A DNA stretch of 64,000 nt from Streptomyces decoyicus (GTDB taxonomy: Bacteria; Actinomycetota; Actinomycetes; Streptomycetales; Streptomycetaceae). The notes beneath the pieces are model-generated. The model saw only the letters and a list, made by a program, of their open reading frames with translations, was not told where the DNA came from and ran no database searches. Below are positions 44,546 through 54,162 of the stretch, in pieces. Where the stretch lies: contig NZ_CP082301.1 of the NCBI RefSeq assembly GCF_019880305.1, forward strand, positions 2,232,001 through 2,296,000, given 5' to 3'. The translations under genes and the position numbers were made by a program. Every line of letters starts with the position of its first letter. Position 1 is the stretch's first letter.

Positions 44546-45811
44546 TCAGTAGCGGTACTGCTGCCCGTCGTACCCGGGCTGCTGGTAGGGCGGGTAGGGC
44601 TGCTCGGGCGGCAGTTCGCCGTCGCGCTGCTGGGGGACCCAGACGCCGCCGGGCGGTGTCTCGCCGTAGCCCTGGCCGAGCGGCTGTCCCTGGGCGTCGT
44701 ACTGCTGCGCGGCGTAGGGCTGCTGGGCGTAGGGGTCGGCCTGCTGGTAGGGGTCGTAGGACGCGGAGTACTGCTGGCCGCCGACGTACGGATCGGCGTA
44801 GGGCGCCTGCTGGCCCTGGCCGTCGCCGTACGCCGCGTAGGGGTCGGCATAGGGGTCGGCATAGGGGTCCGCGTAGGGGTCGGCGTAGGCGTCCTGGACG
44901 GCTCCGGTCTGGTCGTAACCGCCGCCGTACGCATAGCCGTTGCCGTCACCGTTGCCGTTGCCGACCGCGCCGTTGTAGGCGTCGTAGCCGCCGTAGCCGG
45001 GCTGCTGGGCGCGGGCGTCGGGGCTGTAGACGCCGTACTGGCCGGTCTCCTCCGGCATCGGCTGCGGAGCGTAGACGGCGGCGTTGTCGGGGCGCCCGAA
45101 TTCGTCCGGGACGGCGAACGCCTGTGTGGCGTAGGCACTTTGGTCCTGCTGCTGGTCCTGGTACGGATCCTGGGCGCGGTAGCCGTCGCCGCCGTTGTAG
45201 TCGTAGAAGCCCTGCCCGACGACGGTCTCCTGCGCGGCAAAGGCTTCCTGCCCCGCGACAAAGGTGTCCTGCGCGGCAAAAGCGTCCCGCCCCGCCACAA
45301 AGGTGTCCTGGGCGGCGAAGGCGTCCTGCCCCGCAGCGGAGCCGGGACCGCCGTAGGAGCCCTGTCCCGCAGAGGTGTCCACGCTGCGGAAGCCGCCGGT
45401 GCTCTCGAAGGTGTCCGGGCCCCCGTCGTCGAACCGGCCGGGGCGGGCGGCGGGCGCCACCGCCTCCAGACCGGAGACCTCCAGCGTCGGTTCGGCGGGG
45501 GCCGGACCGGCCTGGCGGGCCCGGCGGCGCCGGCCGCTGTCGCCGGACGCCCCGGGCTTGCCGCCCAGCGCCCAGCCGGTGGTGAAGCCGCGGCGGAAGG
45601 AGAGCGTCACATTCGTCTGCCCGATGGCGAAGGCGACAAGTCCCAGCCCGATCACGACTATTGACGGGATGATGACGCCGATGACCACGCCGAGGAAACC
45701 GGTGAAGGCCAGCAGCCGCCAGCGCAGCCGCGCCTTGTTCTGGAGCAGGACCTCACCCAACAGCCACAGAGCGACCAGGCCGAACGCGATGTAGAGGACC
45801 GTCCAGCCCAT
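44546..45811 (-). CDS. Membrane protein with long Tyr/Gln/Gly-rich repetitive tail
   Basis: A 421-residue protein not assignable to a family. Two transmembrane helices occupy residues 2-22 and about 34-64. A basic patch (GDSGRRRRARQAG, about 88-100) follows, then a roughly 320-residue disordered tail. The tail holds three copies of a 13-residue unit around DAFAAQDTFVAG (about residues 160-200), then Tyr/Gln/Gly/Asp-rich sequence with four YADP units in tandem (12-bp DNA repeats near 44838-44890). The end is rich in QYxxQP. The composition resembles prion-like or phase-separating tails. ATG at 45811 follows GAGGGG; it lies 36 bp downstream of metF. Confidence 0.85.
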   Translation of the reverse strand: MGWTVLYIAFGLVALWLLGEVLLQNKARLRWRLLAFTGFLGVVIGVIIPSIVVIGLGLVAFAIGQTNVTLSFRRGFTTGWALGGKPGASGDSGRRRRARQAGPAPAEPTLEVSGLEAVAPAARPGRFDDGGPDTFESTGGFRSVDTSAGQGSYGGPGSAAGQDAFAAQDTFVAGRDAFAAQDTFVAGQEAFAAQETVVGQGFYDYNGGDGYRAQDPYQDQQQDQSAYATQAFAVPDEFGRPDNAAVYAPQPMPEETGQYGVYSPDARAQQPGYGGYDAYNGAVGNGNGDGNGYAYGGGYDQTGAVQDAYADPYADPYADPYADPYAAYGDGQGQQAPYADPYVGGQQYSASYDPYQQADPYAQQPYAAQQYDAQGQPLGQGYGETPPGGVWVPQQRDGELPPEQPYPPYQQPGYDGQQYRY

Positions 45812-45847
45812 ATACGCCCCTCTTCCGCCGCTCGCCGGCAACCGTGA

Positions 45848-46765
45848 TCAGGACTGCTGGTGCAGCCCCAGATTCTCGTAGATTTCCAGGGTCGCCGTGG
45901 AGTGGTTCAGGGTAATGAAGTGCAACCCGGGAACATCCTCGGCCATCAAGCGTGCGCACAGTTCCGTTGCGTACTCGATACCAATGGAGCGTACCGCCGC
46001 CGGGTCGTCCTTGACGGCGAGGATGCGCTCGGCCAGCTCGGGCGGGAAGGCCGCGTTGCTGAGCTGAGCGAACCGCTCGATCTGGCGCACGTTCGTGACC
46101 GGCATGATCTCCGGAATGATCGGCGTCGAGCAACCCGCCGACGAAACGCGGTCCCGCAGCCGGAAGTAGTCCTCGGGGTAGAAGAACATCTGGGTGATGG
46201 CGAAGTCCGCGCCGGCTCGGCACTTGTCGACGAAGTGCGCCACGTCCGTGTCCCAGTCCCTCGAGCGCGGATGCATCTCGGGGAAGGCCGCGACGCCGAC
46301 GCAGAAGTCGCCGGACTCCTTGATCAGCCGGACCAGGTCGGCCGCGTAGCCGACGCCGTCGGGGTGCTTGACCCACTCGCCCATCGGGTCGCCGGGCGGA
46401 TCGCCGCGCAGCGCGAGCATGTTGCGGATCCCGGCGTCGGCGTACTGGCCGATGATGTTGCGCAGGTCAGCCGTGGAGTGATTGACCGCGGTCAGGTGCG
46501 CCACCGGGGTCAGGGTGGTGTCGGTGGCGATGCGCTCGGTGGCGCGCACCGTGCCGTCACGGGAGGTGCCGCCGGCGCCGTACGTCACGGAGACGAACGT
46601 CGGCGAGACGGCCTCGATGCGGCGAATGGCGTTCCACAGGGTCCGCTCGCCCTTCTCCGTCTTGGGGGCGGCGAACTCGAACGAATACGACTGCTTACCG
46701 GAAGCAAGCAGGTCGCGCACCGTACGGGCGCGATCAGTCCTGGTGGAAGCTGTACCTAGGGCCAT
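45848..46765 (-). CDS. metF: 5,10-methylenetetrahydrofolate reductase
   Basis: A 305-residue FAD-containing TIM-barrel enzyme reducing methylene-THF to methyl-THF for methionine synthesis. Motifs include [19 protein letters not shown] with the catalytic Glu, [27 protein letters not shown] and [19 protein letters not shown] at 46765 has no ribosome site. A TTGGTG (46795-46800), 17-bp spacer, TAACCT (46772-46777) promoter places transcription start at about the ATG, so the mRNA is probably leaderless. A palindrome further upstream may be an operator. Confidence 0.96.
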   Translation of the reverse strand: MALGTASTRTDRARTVRDLLASGKQSYSFEFAAPKTEKGERTLWNAIRRIEAVSPTFVSVTYGAGGTSRDGTVRATERIATDTTLTPVAHLTAVNHSTADLRNIIGQYADAGIRNMLALRGDPPGDPMGEWVKHPDGVGYAADLVRLIKESGDFCVGVAAFPEMHPRSRDWDTDVAHFVDKCRAGADFAITQMFFYPEDYFRLRDRVSSAGCSTPIIPEIMPVTNVRQIERFAQLSNAAFPPELAERILAVKDDPAAVRSIGIEYATELCARLMAEDVPGLHFITLNHSTATLEIYENLGLHQQS

Positions 46766-46771
46766 ACCGGC

Positions 46772-46853
46772 AGGTTAACCACCGGCCGGGCACACACCAA
46801 CCGGGTCCGGCGTAATGCCTGGTTGGTCGGGTTGATGTCCACTGGGTGGACAT
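46772..46853 (-). promoter_or_regulatory. metF promoter and upstream palindrome
   Basis: The promoter hexamers on the minus strand are TTGGTG (46795-46800) and TAACCT (46772-46777), 17 bp apart. ATGTCCA (46835-46841) and TGGACAT (46847-46853) form a perfect 7-bp inverted repeat with a CTGGG centre, 35 bp upstream of the -35. This would suit an activator site, or thiE read-through control. Confidence 0.6.
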
Positions 46854-46912
46854 TTTCCGGTCGCCCGGACGTCAGGAGACCGCCCGCCCGAAACCGCGCG
46901 AAGTGATCCTCG

Positions 46913-47605
46913 TCACCCGTCCCCGCGGGCCGGACGGGACGGCGCGGACACGTCCGAGGCGTCCCAGGTCCGGATGCGCTTCGCCAGGGCGGCGGCCGCC
47001 GCTCCCGGGTCGTCCGCTTCCGTGATCGCGCGGACCACGACGACCCGACGGGCGCCCGCCTCCAGCACCTCGTCCAGATTCCCGGCGTCGATCCCGCCGA
47101 TCGCGAACCAGGGGCGCTCGGGGGCGCGGGCCGCGGTGTAGCGGACCAGGTCGAGGCCGGGGGCGTGGCGGCCCGGCTTGGTGGGTGTCGGCCAGCACGG
47201 GCCCGTGCAGAAGTAGTCCACGCCGGGCTCGGTGAGCGCGGCGTCCACCTCGGCCTCGGCATGGGTGGAGCGGCCTATGAGGACGTCCGGGCCCAGGAGG
47301 GCGCGGGCGGCCGGGACCGGCAGATCGCCCTGCCCGAGATGCAGCACGTCGCTGCCCGCCGCATGGGCGACATCCGCCCGGTCGTTGACCGCGAGCAGCT
47401 TGCCGTGCCGCCGGCAGGCGTCCGCGAAGACCTCCAGATGCCGGAGCTCCTCGCCGGCCTCCATTCCCTTGTCCCGCAGCTGGACGATGTCCACACCCGA
47501 GGCGAGCACCGCGTCCAGGAACTGCGGGAGGTCGCCCTGCCGCCGACGGGCGTCCGTGCAGAGGTAGAGCCGGGCGTCGGACAGGGCCGGGCGTGCGGTG
47601 GTCAT
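46913..47605 (-). CDS. thiE: Thiamine-phosphate synthase
   Basis: A 230-residue TIM-barrel enzyme joining HMP-pyrophosphate and thiazole phosphate. Motifs are [80 protein letters not shown] and [10 protein letters not shown]. The last 20 residues are an extra Ser/Pro/Arg-rich tail. ATG at 47605. No TPP riboswitch precedes it, unlike the thiO operon 2 kb away. It precedes metF in the same direction. Confidence 0.95.
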   Translation of the reverse strand: MTTARPALSDARLYLCTDARRRQGDLPQFLDAVLASGVDIVQLRDKGMEAGEELRHLEVFADACRRHGKLLAVNDRADVAHAAGSDVLHLGQGDLPVPAARALLGPDVLIGRSTHAEAEVDAALTEPGVDYFCTGPCWPTPTKPGRHAPGLDLVRYTAARAPERPWFAIGGIDAGNLDEVLEAGARRVVVVRAITEADDPGAAAAALAKRIRTWDASDVSAPSRPARGDG

Positions 47606-47627
47606 CGGGCGGCTTCCCCCCAGGTCG

Positions 47628-47664
47628 GGGGCGTACGGGCCGGGCCTTCCGGTCCGTACGCCCC
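47628..47664. terminator. Hairpin between the Rv2175c-like gene and thiE
   Basis: GGGGCGTACGG (47628-47638) pairs perfectly with CCGTACGCCCC (47654-47664), and the loop has a further CCGG/CCGG pairing. It lies 61 bp after the Rv2175c-like stop and 23 bp before thiE. Confidence 0.75.
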
Positions 47665-47724
47665 GCGGATGCGGTTACGGATGCTGGTGCGGCCGCCTGC
47701 TGGGAGCGGGCCGCGCCGGAGGTC

Positions 47725-48090
47725 TCAGACGGCGAGCGCCTGGGCCCGGCGCTTCACCTCCGTGCCGCGATTCTCGCGCAGCGCCTGGGCGGGCGTGCCG
47801 GGCAGGCTCTCATCCGGGGTGAACAGCCACTCCAGCATTTCCTCGTCGGTGAAGCCGTCGTCCTTGAGGAGGGTGAGGGTACCGACGAGGCCCTTGACCA
47901 CCTTGTCGTCCTGGATGAAATCGGCGGGCACATGCAGCGCCCTGTTCTCGCCGCGGCGCACCGCGATCAGCTGGCCCTCCTTGACCAGCTGCCGCACACG
48001 CGTCACCTCGACACCGAGCTGTTCGGCGATGTCGGGGAGGGTGAGCCAGGCGGGGACGAGTCCATCGATGTTTGCGTCAATCTCGGTCAC
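47725..48090 (-). CDS. Rv2175c family DNA-binding protein
   Basis: A 121-residue winged-helix-type protein. The helix-turn-helix WLTLPDIAEQLGVEVTRVRQLVKEGQLIAVRRGENRALHVPADF (about 15-58) and the following Rv2175c C-terminal region (VKGLVGTLTLLKDDGFTDEEMLEWLFTPDESLPGTPAQAL) are diagnostic. In M. tuberculosis Rv2175c is phosphorylated by its neighbour PknL, which stops DNA binding. Here a PASTA kinase gene is 4 kb away at 52160. The GTG start is at 48090. Its DNA target is unknown. Confidence 0.92.
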   Translation of the reverse strand: MTEIDANIDGLVPAWLTLPDIAEQLGVEVTRVRQLVKEGQLIAVRRGENRALHVPADFIQDDKVVKGLVGTLTLLKDDGFTDEEMLEWLFTPDESLPGTPAQALRENRGTEVKRRAQALAV

Positions 48091-48232
48091 AGGACAAGCC
48101 TGCCACCTCGCACTGACAGCCGGTAGCCGGGATCGCCATCAGGGGCTTCCTGCACACCGGAGGGTGACGGCAGGCCCCCGGGCGACCGACGGGCACGGAC
48201 CGCCCCGGTTACCGGCGCGGACCCGCCCCCGG

Positions 48233-49474
48233 CTACAGCGCAGCGGCCTTCAGCGGCAGCGACGCGTTCGCGGCCCGCGCCCGGTCCAGCGCCACACCCC
48301 GCTCGATCAGCTTGCGTCCCTGGGCCAGATCCCGCGGCCGCCCCACGGCCAGCAGCGCGACGAGCCGCCCGTCCCGCAGCCAGATCACCGACCAGGCGGC
48401 CCCGGTCGGATCGCCGCGCCAGACCAGCTCGTCGGCGTCCCCGTGATGGCCCGCGTACTGCACGAACCGCCCGAACTGCTCCGACCAGAAGTACGGCACG
48501 GGGTCGTAGGCCACCCCTTCCGCCTCGCCGCGGGCGATGTTCTCGGCGACCGTACGGGGGCCCTGGAGGGCGTTGTCCCAGTGGTGGATCAGCAGACGGG
48601 TGTCGTAGCGGGCCGACGGGAAGGAGGCGCAGTCGCCGACCGCGTAGACATCGGCCACGGAGGTGCGCAGCTGCTCGTCGGCCAGTACGGAGCCGTCCTG
48701 CGGCGAGACCTCGATGCCCGAGCCGGCCAGCCAGCCGGTCGCGGGCCGGGCCCCGATCCCGATGACCACCGCGTCGGCGGGCAGCGTCGTGCCGTCCGCG
48801 AGGGTGACCACGCCCGCCGTGACGGACGCGACCCGCGCGTTGGTGCGCAGCTCGGCTCCGGCGTCCGCGTACCAGCCGGTCATGTGGGCGGCGACCTCGG
48901 CGGGCAGCGCACCGGCCAGCGGGCGGTCGGCGGCCTCGACGACGGTGACCGCGCAGCCCGCCTCGCGCGCCGCGGTCGCGAACTCGGCACCGATCCAGCC
49001 GGCGCCGACCACCACGATCTCGTGCTGGGCGGCGAGCACCGGCCGCAGTCGCTCGGCGTCGTCCAGGGTGCGCAGCAGATGGATACCGGGCAGGCCCTCG
49101 CTGCCGGGCAGCACGATCGGGTCGGCGCCGGTCGCGATGACCGCGTAGTCGTAGGGGACCGGGCCGTCGGCCGTCTCGATCACGTGGGCGTCCGGCACCA
49201 GGGCGGTGACCGGGCGGCTGAGGTGGAGTTCGATGCCGAGCCCGGCGAAGTCGATGTCGAAGGTGGAGCCCTCGGCCTTGCCCAGCAGCACCGCCTTGGA
49301 CAGCGGCGGACGGTCGTAGGGCTGGTGGGGCTCGTCGCCGAGGAGCGTGATCGCGCCGCGCCAGCCCTGTTCGCGCAGGGCGACCGCGGTCTGCACACCC
49401 GCGATTCCCGCGCCGGCGATCACCACGTGCGGCGTGCGGTCAGGGGCCTGGGAGGACTTGCTCTGCTCGCTCAC
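48233..49474 (-). CDS. FAD-dependent NAD(P)H oxidoreductase (ferredoxin reductase-like)
   Basis: A 413-residue two-dinucleotide-domain flavoprotein. FAD loop VVIAGAGIAGVQTAVALREQG (about 17-37), active region PYDRPPLSKAVLLG, NAD(P)H loop IVVVGAGWIGAEFATAAREAG (about 150-170) and second FAD motif TSVADVYAVGDCASFPS. A reductase C-terminal domain follows (PYFWSEQFGRFVQYAG). It matches the ferredoxin/rubredoxin reductase class of monooxygenase electron-transfer chains; no ferredoxin or P450 is adjacent. GTG at 49474. It is divergent from the TPP riboswitch. Confidence 0.92.
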   Translation of the reverse strand: MSEQSKSSQAPDRTPHVVIAGAGIAGVQTAVALREQGWRGAITLLGDEPHQPYDRPPLSKAVLLGKAEGSTFDIDFAGLGIELHLSRPVTALVPDAHVIETADGPVPYDYAVIATGADPIVLPGSEGLPGIHLLRTLDDAERLRPVLAAQHEIVVVGAGWIGAEFATAAREAGCAVTVVEAADRPLAGALPAEVAAHMTGWYADAGAELRTNARVASVTAGVVTLADGTTLPADAVVIGIGARPATGWLAGSGIEVSPQDGSVLADEQLRTSVADVYAVGDCASFPSARYDTRLLIHHWDNALQGPRTVAENIARGEAEGVAYDPVPYFWSEQFGRFVQYAGHHGDADELVWRGDPTGAAWSVIWLRDGRLVALLAVGRPRDLAQGRKLIERGVALDRARAANASLPLKAAAL

Positions 49475-49633
49475 CCGATCACTCTAGGACGGTGTGTGAC
49501 GCCGCTCGCAGCAGCGCGCAACGAGATCTCTGACACAGCGTCACGGTCGGCTCGGCCCGGGGCGCCGCCCACCGGCGGCCGGGCGCTGCCTTACGGCGCG
49601 TCGCGGCACCGTATTAGGGTGAGCGATACACGC

Positions 49634-49730
49634 ACTCGCGGGAGCCCGGACGCACCGGGCTGAGAGGGAGGCTGGCCGGCCTCCGACCGTACGAACCTGA
49701 TCCGGGTCATGCCGGCGAAGGGAGGGGCTG
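49634..49730 (+). promoter_or_regulatory. TPP riboswitch (THI element) of the thiO operon
   Basis: The conserved core is plain: CTGAGA at 49660-49665 and ACCTGATCCGGGTCATGCCG at 49695-49714, then GCGAAGGGA. The ribosome site GGAGGGG (49721-49727) of thiO directly follows the last helix, so TPP binding probably masks it and blocks translation. No U-run terminator is seen. Confidence 0.96.
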
Positions 49731-49737
49731 GACACCC

Positions 49738-50961
49738 ATGCAGGTATCTGCCACACGAGCGGATCCCACCCCGCAAAGCCCTGATGTGCTCGTCATCGGC
49801 GGCGGCATCATCGGCCTGGTCACCGCCTGGCGGGCGGCCGTCCGCGGGCTGAGTGCCGCGGTGGCCGACCCCGCGCCCGGAGGCGGTGCGGCGCGGGTCG
49901 CGGCCGGGATGCTGGCCGCGGTCACCGAGCTCCACTACGGCGAGCAGACCCTGCTGGGCCTCAACCTCGCCTCCGCGCGGCGCTACCCCGGGTTCACCGA
50001 GGAGCTGGAGGAGGCCGCCGGGCAGCGGATCGGCTACCGGCGCTGCGGCACGCTGGCCGTCGCGCTGGACGCCGACGACCGCGCCCACCTGCGCGAACTG
50101 CTCACCCTCCAGATCCGCTCCGGACTGGAATCACAGTGGCTCACGGGTCGTGAGTGCCGCCGCCTGGAGCCGATGCTGGCCCCCGGGGTGCGCGGCGGCC
50201 TGCGGGTGGACGGCGACCACCAGGTCGATCCGCGCCGGCTGGCGAGCGCCCTGCTGGCCGCCTGTGAGCGCTCGGGGGTGGTCTTCCACCGGAGCGCGGC
50301 CGTGCGGCTGACGGTCGACGGCGGCCGCGCCTCCGGCGCCGAACTCGCCGACGGCACACGGGTCCCGGCCGGTCAGGTCGTCCTGGCCGCGGGCAGCCAC
50401 AGCGGCCGGCTCGCCGGCGTGCCCGACGAGGTGCTGCCGAAGGTACGGCCGGTCAAGGGCCAGGTGCTGCGGCTCCGGATGCCGGACATGCCCGCGGGCA
50501 GCCCGGCCTTCCTCTCGCGCACCGTACGGGCCGTCGTACGCGGCGGCCCCCTCTACCTGGTCCCGCGGGAGAACGGCGAACTGGTCGTCGGCGCCACCAG
50601 CGAGGAGCTGGGCTGGGACACCACCGTGACCGCGGGCGGGGTCTACGAGCTGCTGCGGGACGCGCACGAGCTGGTCCCGGGCATCACCGAGCTGCCGCTC
50701 GTCGAGACCTGCGCCGGGCTGCGCCCCGGCTCCCCCGACAACGCCCCCATGCTCGGGCCGACCGCGCTGCCCGGCTTCCATCTGGCCACCGGCCACTTCC
50801 GCAACGGCGTGCTGCTGACGCCGGTCACCGGTGACGCGATGGCCGAGGTGCTGGCCACCGGCCTCCTCCCCGAAGAGGCCCGCCCCTTCTCCCCCGCCCG
50901 CTTCACCCCCACCGTCCCGGGGCCCGAGCGCACCCGTGCCCCAGAGGAGCAGGCCGTATGA
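49738..50961 (+). CDS. thiO: Glycine oxidase ThiO
   Basis: A 407-residue FAD enzyme oxidising glycine to the dehydroglycine used in thiazole synthesis. The FAD loop is DVLVIGGGIIGLVTAWRAAVRG (about 15-36), and the DAO-family features GGAARVAAGMLAAV and GHFRNGVLLTPVTGDAMAEVL are present. ATG at 49738 is 10 bases after GGAGGGG, under the TPP riboswitch. Its stop overlaps thiS (ATGA, 50958-50961). Confidence 0.95.
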   Translation: MQVSATRADPTPQSPDVLVIGGGIIGLVTAWRAAVRGLSAAVADPAPGGGAARVAAGMLAAVTELHYGEQTLLGLNLASARRYPGFTEELEEAAGQRIGYRRCGTLAVALDADDRAHLRELLTLQIRSGLESQWLTGRECRRLEPMLAPGVRGGLRVDGDHQVDPRRLASALLAACERSGVVFHRSAAVRLTVDGGRASGAELADGTRVPAGQVVLAAGSHSGRLAGVPDEVLPKVRPVKGQVLRLRMPDMPAGSPAFLSRTVRAVVRGGPLYLVPRENGELVVGATSEELGWDTTVTAGGVYELLRDAHELVPGITELPLVETCAGLRPGSPDNAPMLGPTALPGFHLATGHFRNGVLLTPVTGDAMAEVLATGLLPEEARPFSPARFTPTVPGPERTRAPEEQAV

Positions 50962-51185
50962 ACGCCGCCACCCCTACCCCTACCGTCTCGGTGTCCGTCA
51001 ACGGCGAGGCCCGCGAGGTCCCCGGCGGGCTCACCCTCGACCGGCTCGTCGCGACCCTGTCCAAGGCGCCCGCCGGGGTGGCCGCGGCGGTCAACGAAAT
51101 CGTGGTGCCGCGCACCCAGTGGCCCACCACCCCGCTCGGCGACGGCGACCGCGTCGAGGTGCTCACCGCGGTCCAGGGAGGCTGA
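50958..51185 (+). CDS. thiS: Sulfur carrier protein ThiS
   Basis: A 75-residue ubiquitin-like sulfur carrier. The beta-grasp fold reads VSVNGEAREVPGGLTLDRLV and ends in the required Gly-Gly (VLTAVQGG), which is thiocarboxylated. It is slightly longer than E. coli ThiS through an N-terminal PTPT extension. The start overlaps thiO by four bases; thiG begins 9 bp later. Confidence 0.96.
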   Translation: MNAATPTPTVSVSVNGEAREVPGGLTLDRLVATLSKAPAGVAAAVNEIVVPRTQWPTTPLGDGDRVEVLTAVQGG

Positions 51186-52049
<864 letters not shown>

Positions 52050-52159
52050 GATCTGAGAGCCTTCCCACGTTTTTGGCTTTCCCGCCGTGGTGGTTTGTCG
52101 CCGTTGCGCCTGCGGCGGGCGGGCAAGCCACGGCGCAGCGCCCCGTAGACTCGTCTGCC

Positions 52160-54100
52160 GTGGATACGACCCTTCAGGACCCGCTCGTGGGCCAGCTGCT
52201 CGACGGCCGCTACCGCGTCCAGGCGCGCATCGCCGCAGGCGGTATGGCCACGGTCTACCAGGCCATGGACACCCGGCTCGACCGCGTGCTCGCGCTGAAG
52301 GTGATGCACCCGGGCCTCGCCACGGACGGGGCGTTCGTCGACCGCTTCATCCGTGAGGCGAAGTCGGTCGCGCGGCTGTCGCATCCGAATGTGGTGGGCG
52401 TCTTCGACCAGGGCACCGACGGTACGTACGTCTATCTGGCGATGGAGTACGTCGCCGGCTGCACGCTGCGCGATGTGCTGCGCGAGCGGGGCGCCCTCCA
52501 GCCCCGGGCCGCGCTGGACATCCTGGAGCCGATCCTGGCCGCTCTGGGGGCCGCGCACCGCGCGGGCCTGGTGCACCGCGACATGAAGCCGGAGAACGTC
52601 CTGATCGGGGACGACGGCCGGGTCAAGGTCGCCGACTTCGGGCTGGTGCGCGCGGTGGACACCAACACCACCGCCTCGACGGGCTCCGTCCTGGGCACGG
52701 TCTCCTACCTCGCCCCCGAGCAGCTGGAGCACGGCACCGCGGACGCCCGGGTCGATGTCTACGCCTGCGGTGTGGTGCTCTACGAGATGCTGACCGGCGG
52801 CAAACCGCACACCGGCGGCACCGTGGCGCAGATCCTCTACCAGCATCTGCACGAGGACGTGCTGCCGCCGTCGGGGCTGGTGCCCGGTCTCGCGCCGCAG
52901 CTGGACGAGCTGATCGCGCTGGCCTGCGCACGCGATCCGCAGCAGCGTCCGGAGGACGCGGTGGCGCTGCTGTCCCGGGCGCAGGAGGCCCGGGCGCAGC
53001 TGACCGACGCACAGCTGGACATCGTGCCGCCGGAGGCCAAGGAACTGCCCGCGGGCGGCGCCGGGGCGGGCGACGGCTCGGAGCGTACGGACGTGATACC
53101 CCGCACCGGCGAAGCGGAGCTGAACCGCACCAGCCGGCTGGAGGTGCCGTCGGACGAGCAGACCACACGGCTGCGGCCGGAGCCCGCCGCCGCGCCCCGT
53201 GGCGGACTGCTCCAGAGGCGGCGGCTCGCCACCCTCATCGCGGCCGTCCTGCTGGTCCTCGGGGCGGGTGCGGGCGTCTGGTACATCAACTTCGGCCAGT
53301 TCACCACCGTCCCCGCGGTGCTGGACATGACACAGGCCAAGGCCGCGAAGACCCTGCGGGACGACGGTCTGGGGGTGAAGGTGGTGCGCGGCTTCAGCTC
53401 GAACGTCGAGCGCGGCCATGTCATGAAGACGGATCCCGCGAACGGCAAGCAGATCCGTGGCACGGGCACCGTCACCCTCACCATCTCCCGCGGCCCGGAG
53501 ATCGTCACCATCCCGGATCTGTCCGGCACCCCGGTCGCGGACGCCAAGCGCAAGCTGCGCGACCGCGGGCTGGTCCCGGGCACCGTGACCCGCGCTTTCA
53601 ACGACGAGGTCGCCAAGGGCTCGGTGATCCGTACGGACCCGCCCGCCGGCACCAAGCGGCGGCCCGATACGGCGGTGGGGCTGACCATCAGCCGCGGCAC
53701 CTCGATCGATGTGCCCGGAGTGCTCGGCAGCGACCGCACCGACGCGGTGTCCACGCTGCGCGCGGCCGGTTTCCAGGTGCGCTTCGCCGACCAGCCGGTC
53801 TTCTCCACCCAGGACAAGGGCACCGTCGCCCGGCAGAACCCGGATGAGGGCGGCAAGCTCGGCAAGGGCGAGACGGTCACCCTCACGCTCTCCAAGGGCC
53901 CGGAGATGATCCCCGTCCCGGATGTCACCGGCAAGAACGTCGATGACGCCAAGAAGCAGCTGACGGACCTGGGCTTCCAGGTCGAGGTGGACAAGCCGTT
54001 CCTGTTCCCGCAGGACACCGTCGAATCCCAGTCCGTCGACCCCGGCAAGAAGGCGCCCAAGGGCGGCACGATCACCATCAAGCTCAAGGGCGCCCTGTAG
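52160..54100 (+). CDS. Transmembrane Ser/Thr protein kinase with four PASTA domains
   Basis: A 646-residue Hanks-type kinase. Kinase domain about 16-275: Gly loop IAAGGMATVY, catalytic Lys47 (ALKVMHP), HRDMKPEN at 139-146, DFG at 159-161. A juxtamembrane linker precedes one transmembrane helix (ATLIAAVLLVLGAGAGVWYI, about 355-374). Four extracytoplasmic PASTA repeats follow (about 380-446, 447-512, 513-579, 580-646), expected to sense peptidoglycan fragments or lipid II. GTG at 52160 has TAGACT (52146-52151) at leaderless distance. It resembles Streptomyces PkaF. Proximity to an Rv2175c-like gene recalls the mycobacterial PknL-Rv2175c pair. Confidence 0.95.
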   Translation: MDTTLQDPLVGQLLDGRYRVQARIAAGGMATVYQAMDTRLDRVLALKVMHPGLATDGAFVDRFIREAKSVARLSHPNVVGVFDQGTDGTYVYLAMEYVAGCTLRDVLRERGALQPRAALDILEPILAALGAAHRAGLVHRDMKPENVLIGDDGRVKVADFGLVRAVDTNTTASTGSVLGTVSYLAPEQLEHGTADARVDVYACGVVLYEMLTGGKPHTGGTVAQILYQHLHEDVLPPSGLVPGLAPQLDELIALACARDPQQRPEDAVALLSRAQEARAQLTDAQLDIVPPEAKELPAGGAGAGDGSERTDVIPRTGEAELNRTSRLEVPSDEQTTRLRPEPAAAPRGGLLQRRRLATLIAAVLLVLGAGAGVWYINFGQFTTVPAVLDMTQAKAAKTLRDDGLGVKVVRGFSSNVERGHVMKTDPANGKQIRGTGTVTLTISRGPEIVTIPDLSGTPVADAKRKLRDRGLVPGTVTRAFNDEVAKGSVIRTDPPAGTKRRPDTAVGLTISRGTSIDVPGVLGSDRTDAVSTLRAAGFQVRFADQPVFSTQDKGTVARQNPDEGGKLGKGETVTLTLSKGPEMIPVPDVTGKNVDDAKKQLTDLGFQVEVDKPFLFPQDTVESQSVDPGKKAPKGGTITIKLKGAL

Positions 54101-54101
54101 G

Positions 54102-54138
54102 GCCCGCCGGCGGTGCCCCCGGCTGCCGTCCGGCGGGC
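54102..54138. terminator. Hairpin after the kinase gene
   Basis: GCCCGCCGG (54102-54110) pairs with CCGGCGGGC (54130-54138) across a 19-base loop, directly after the stop codon. A weak terminator candidate. Confidence 0.45.
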
Positions 54139-54162
54139 GTGGGGCACCTGGCACCCTGGGGG

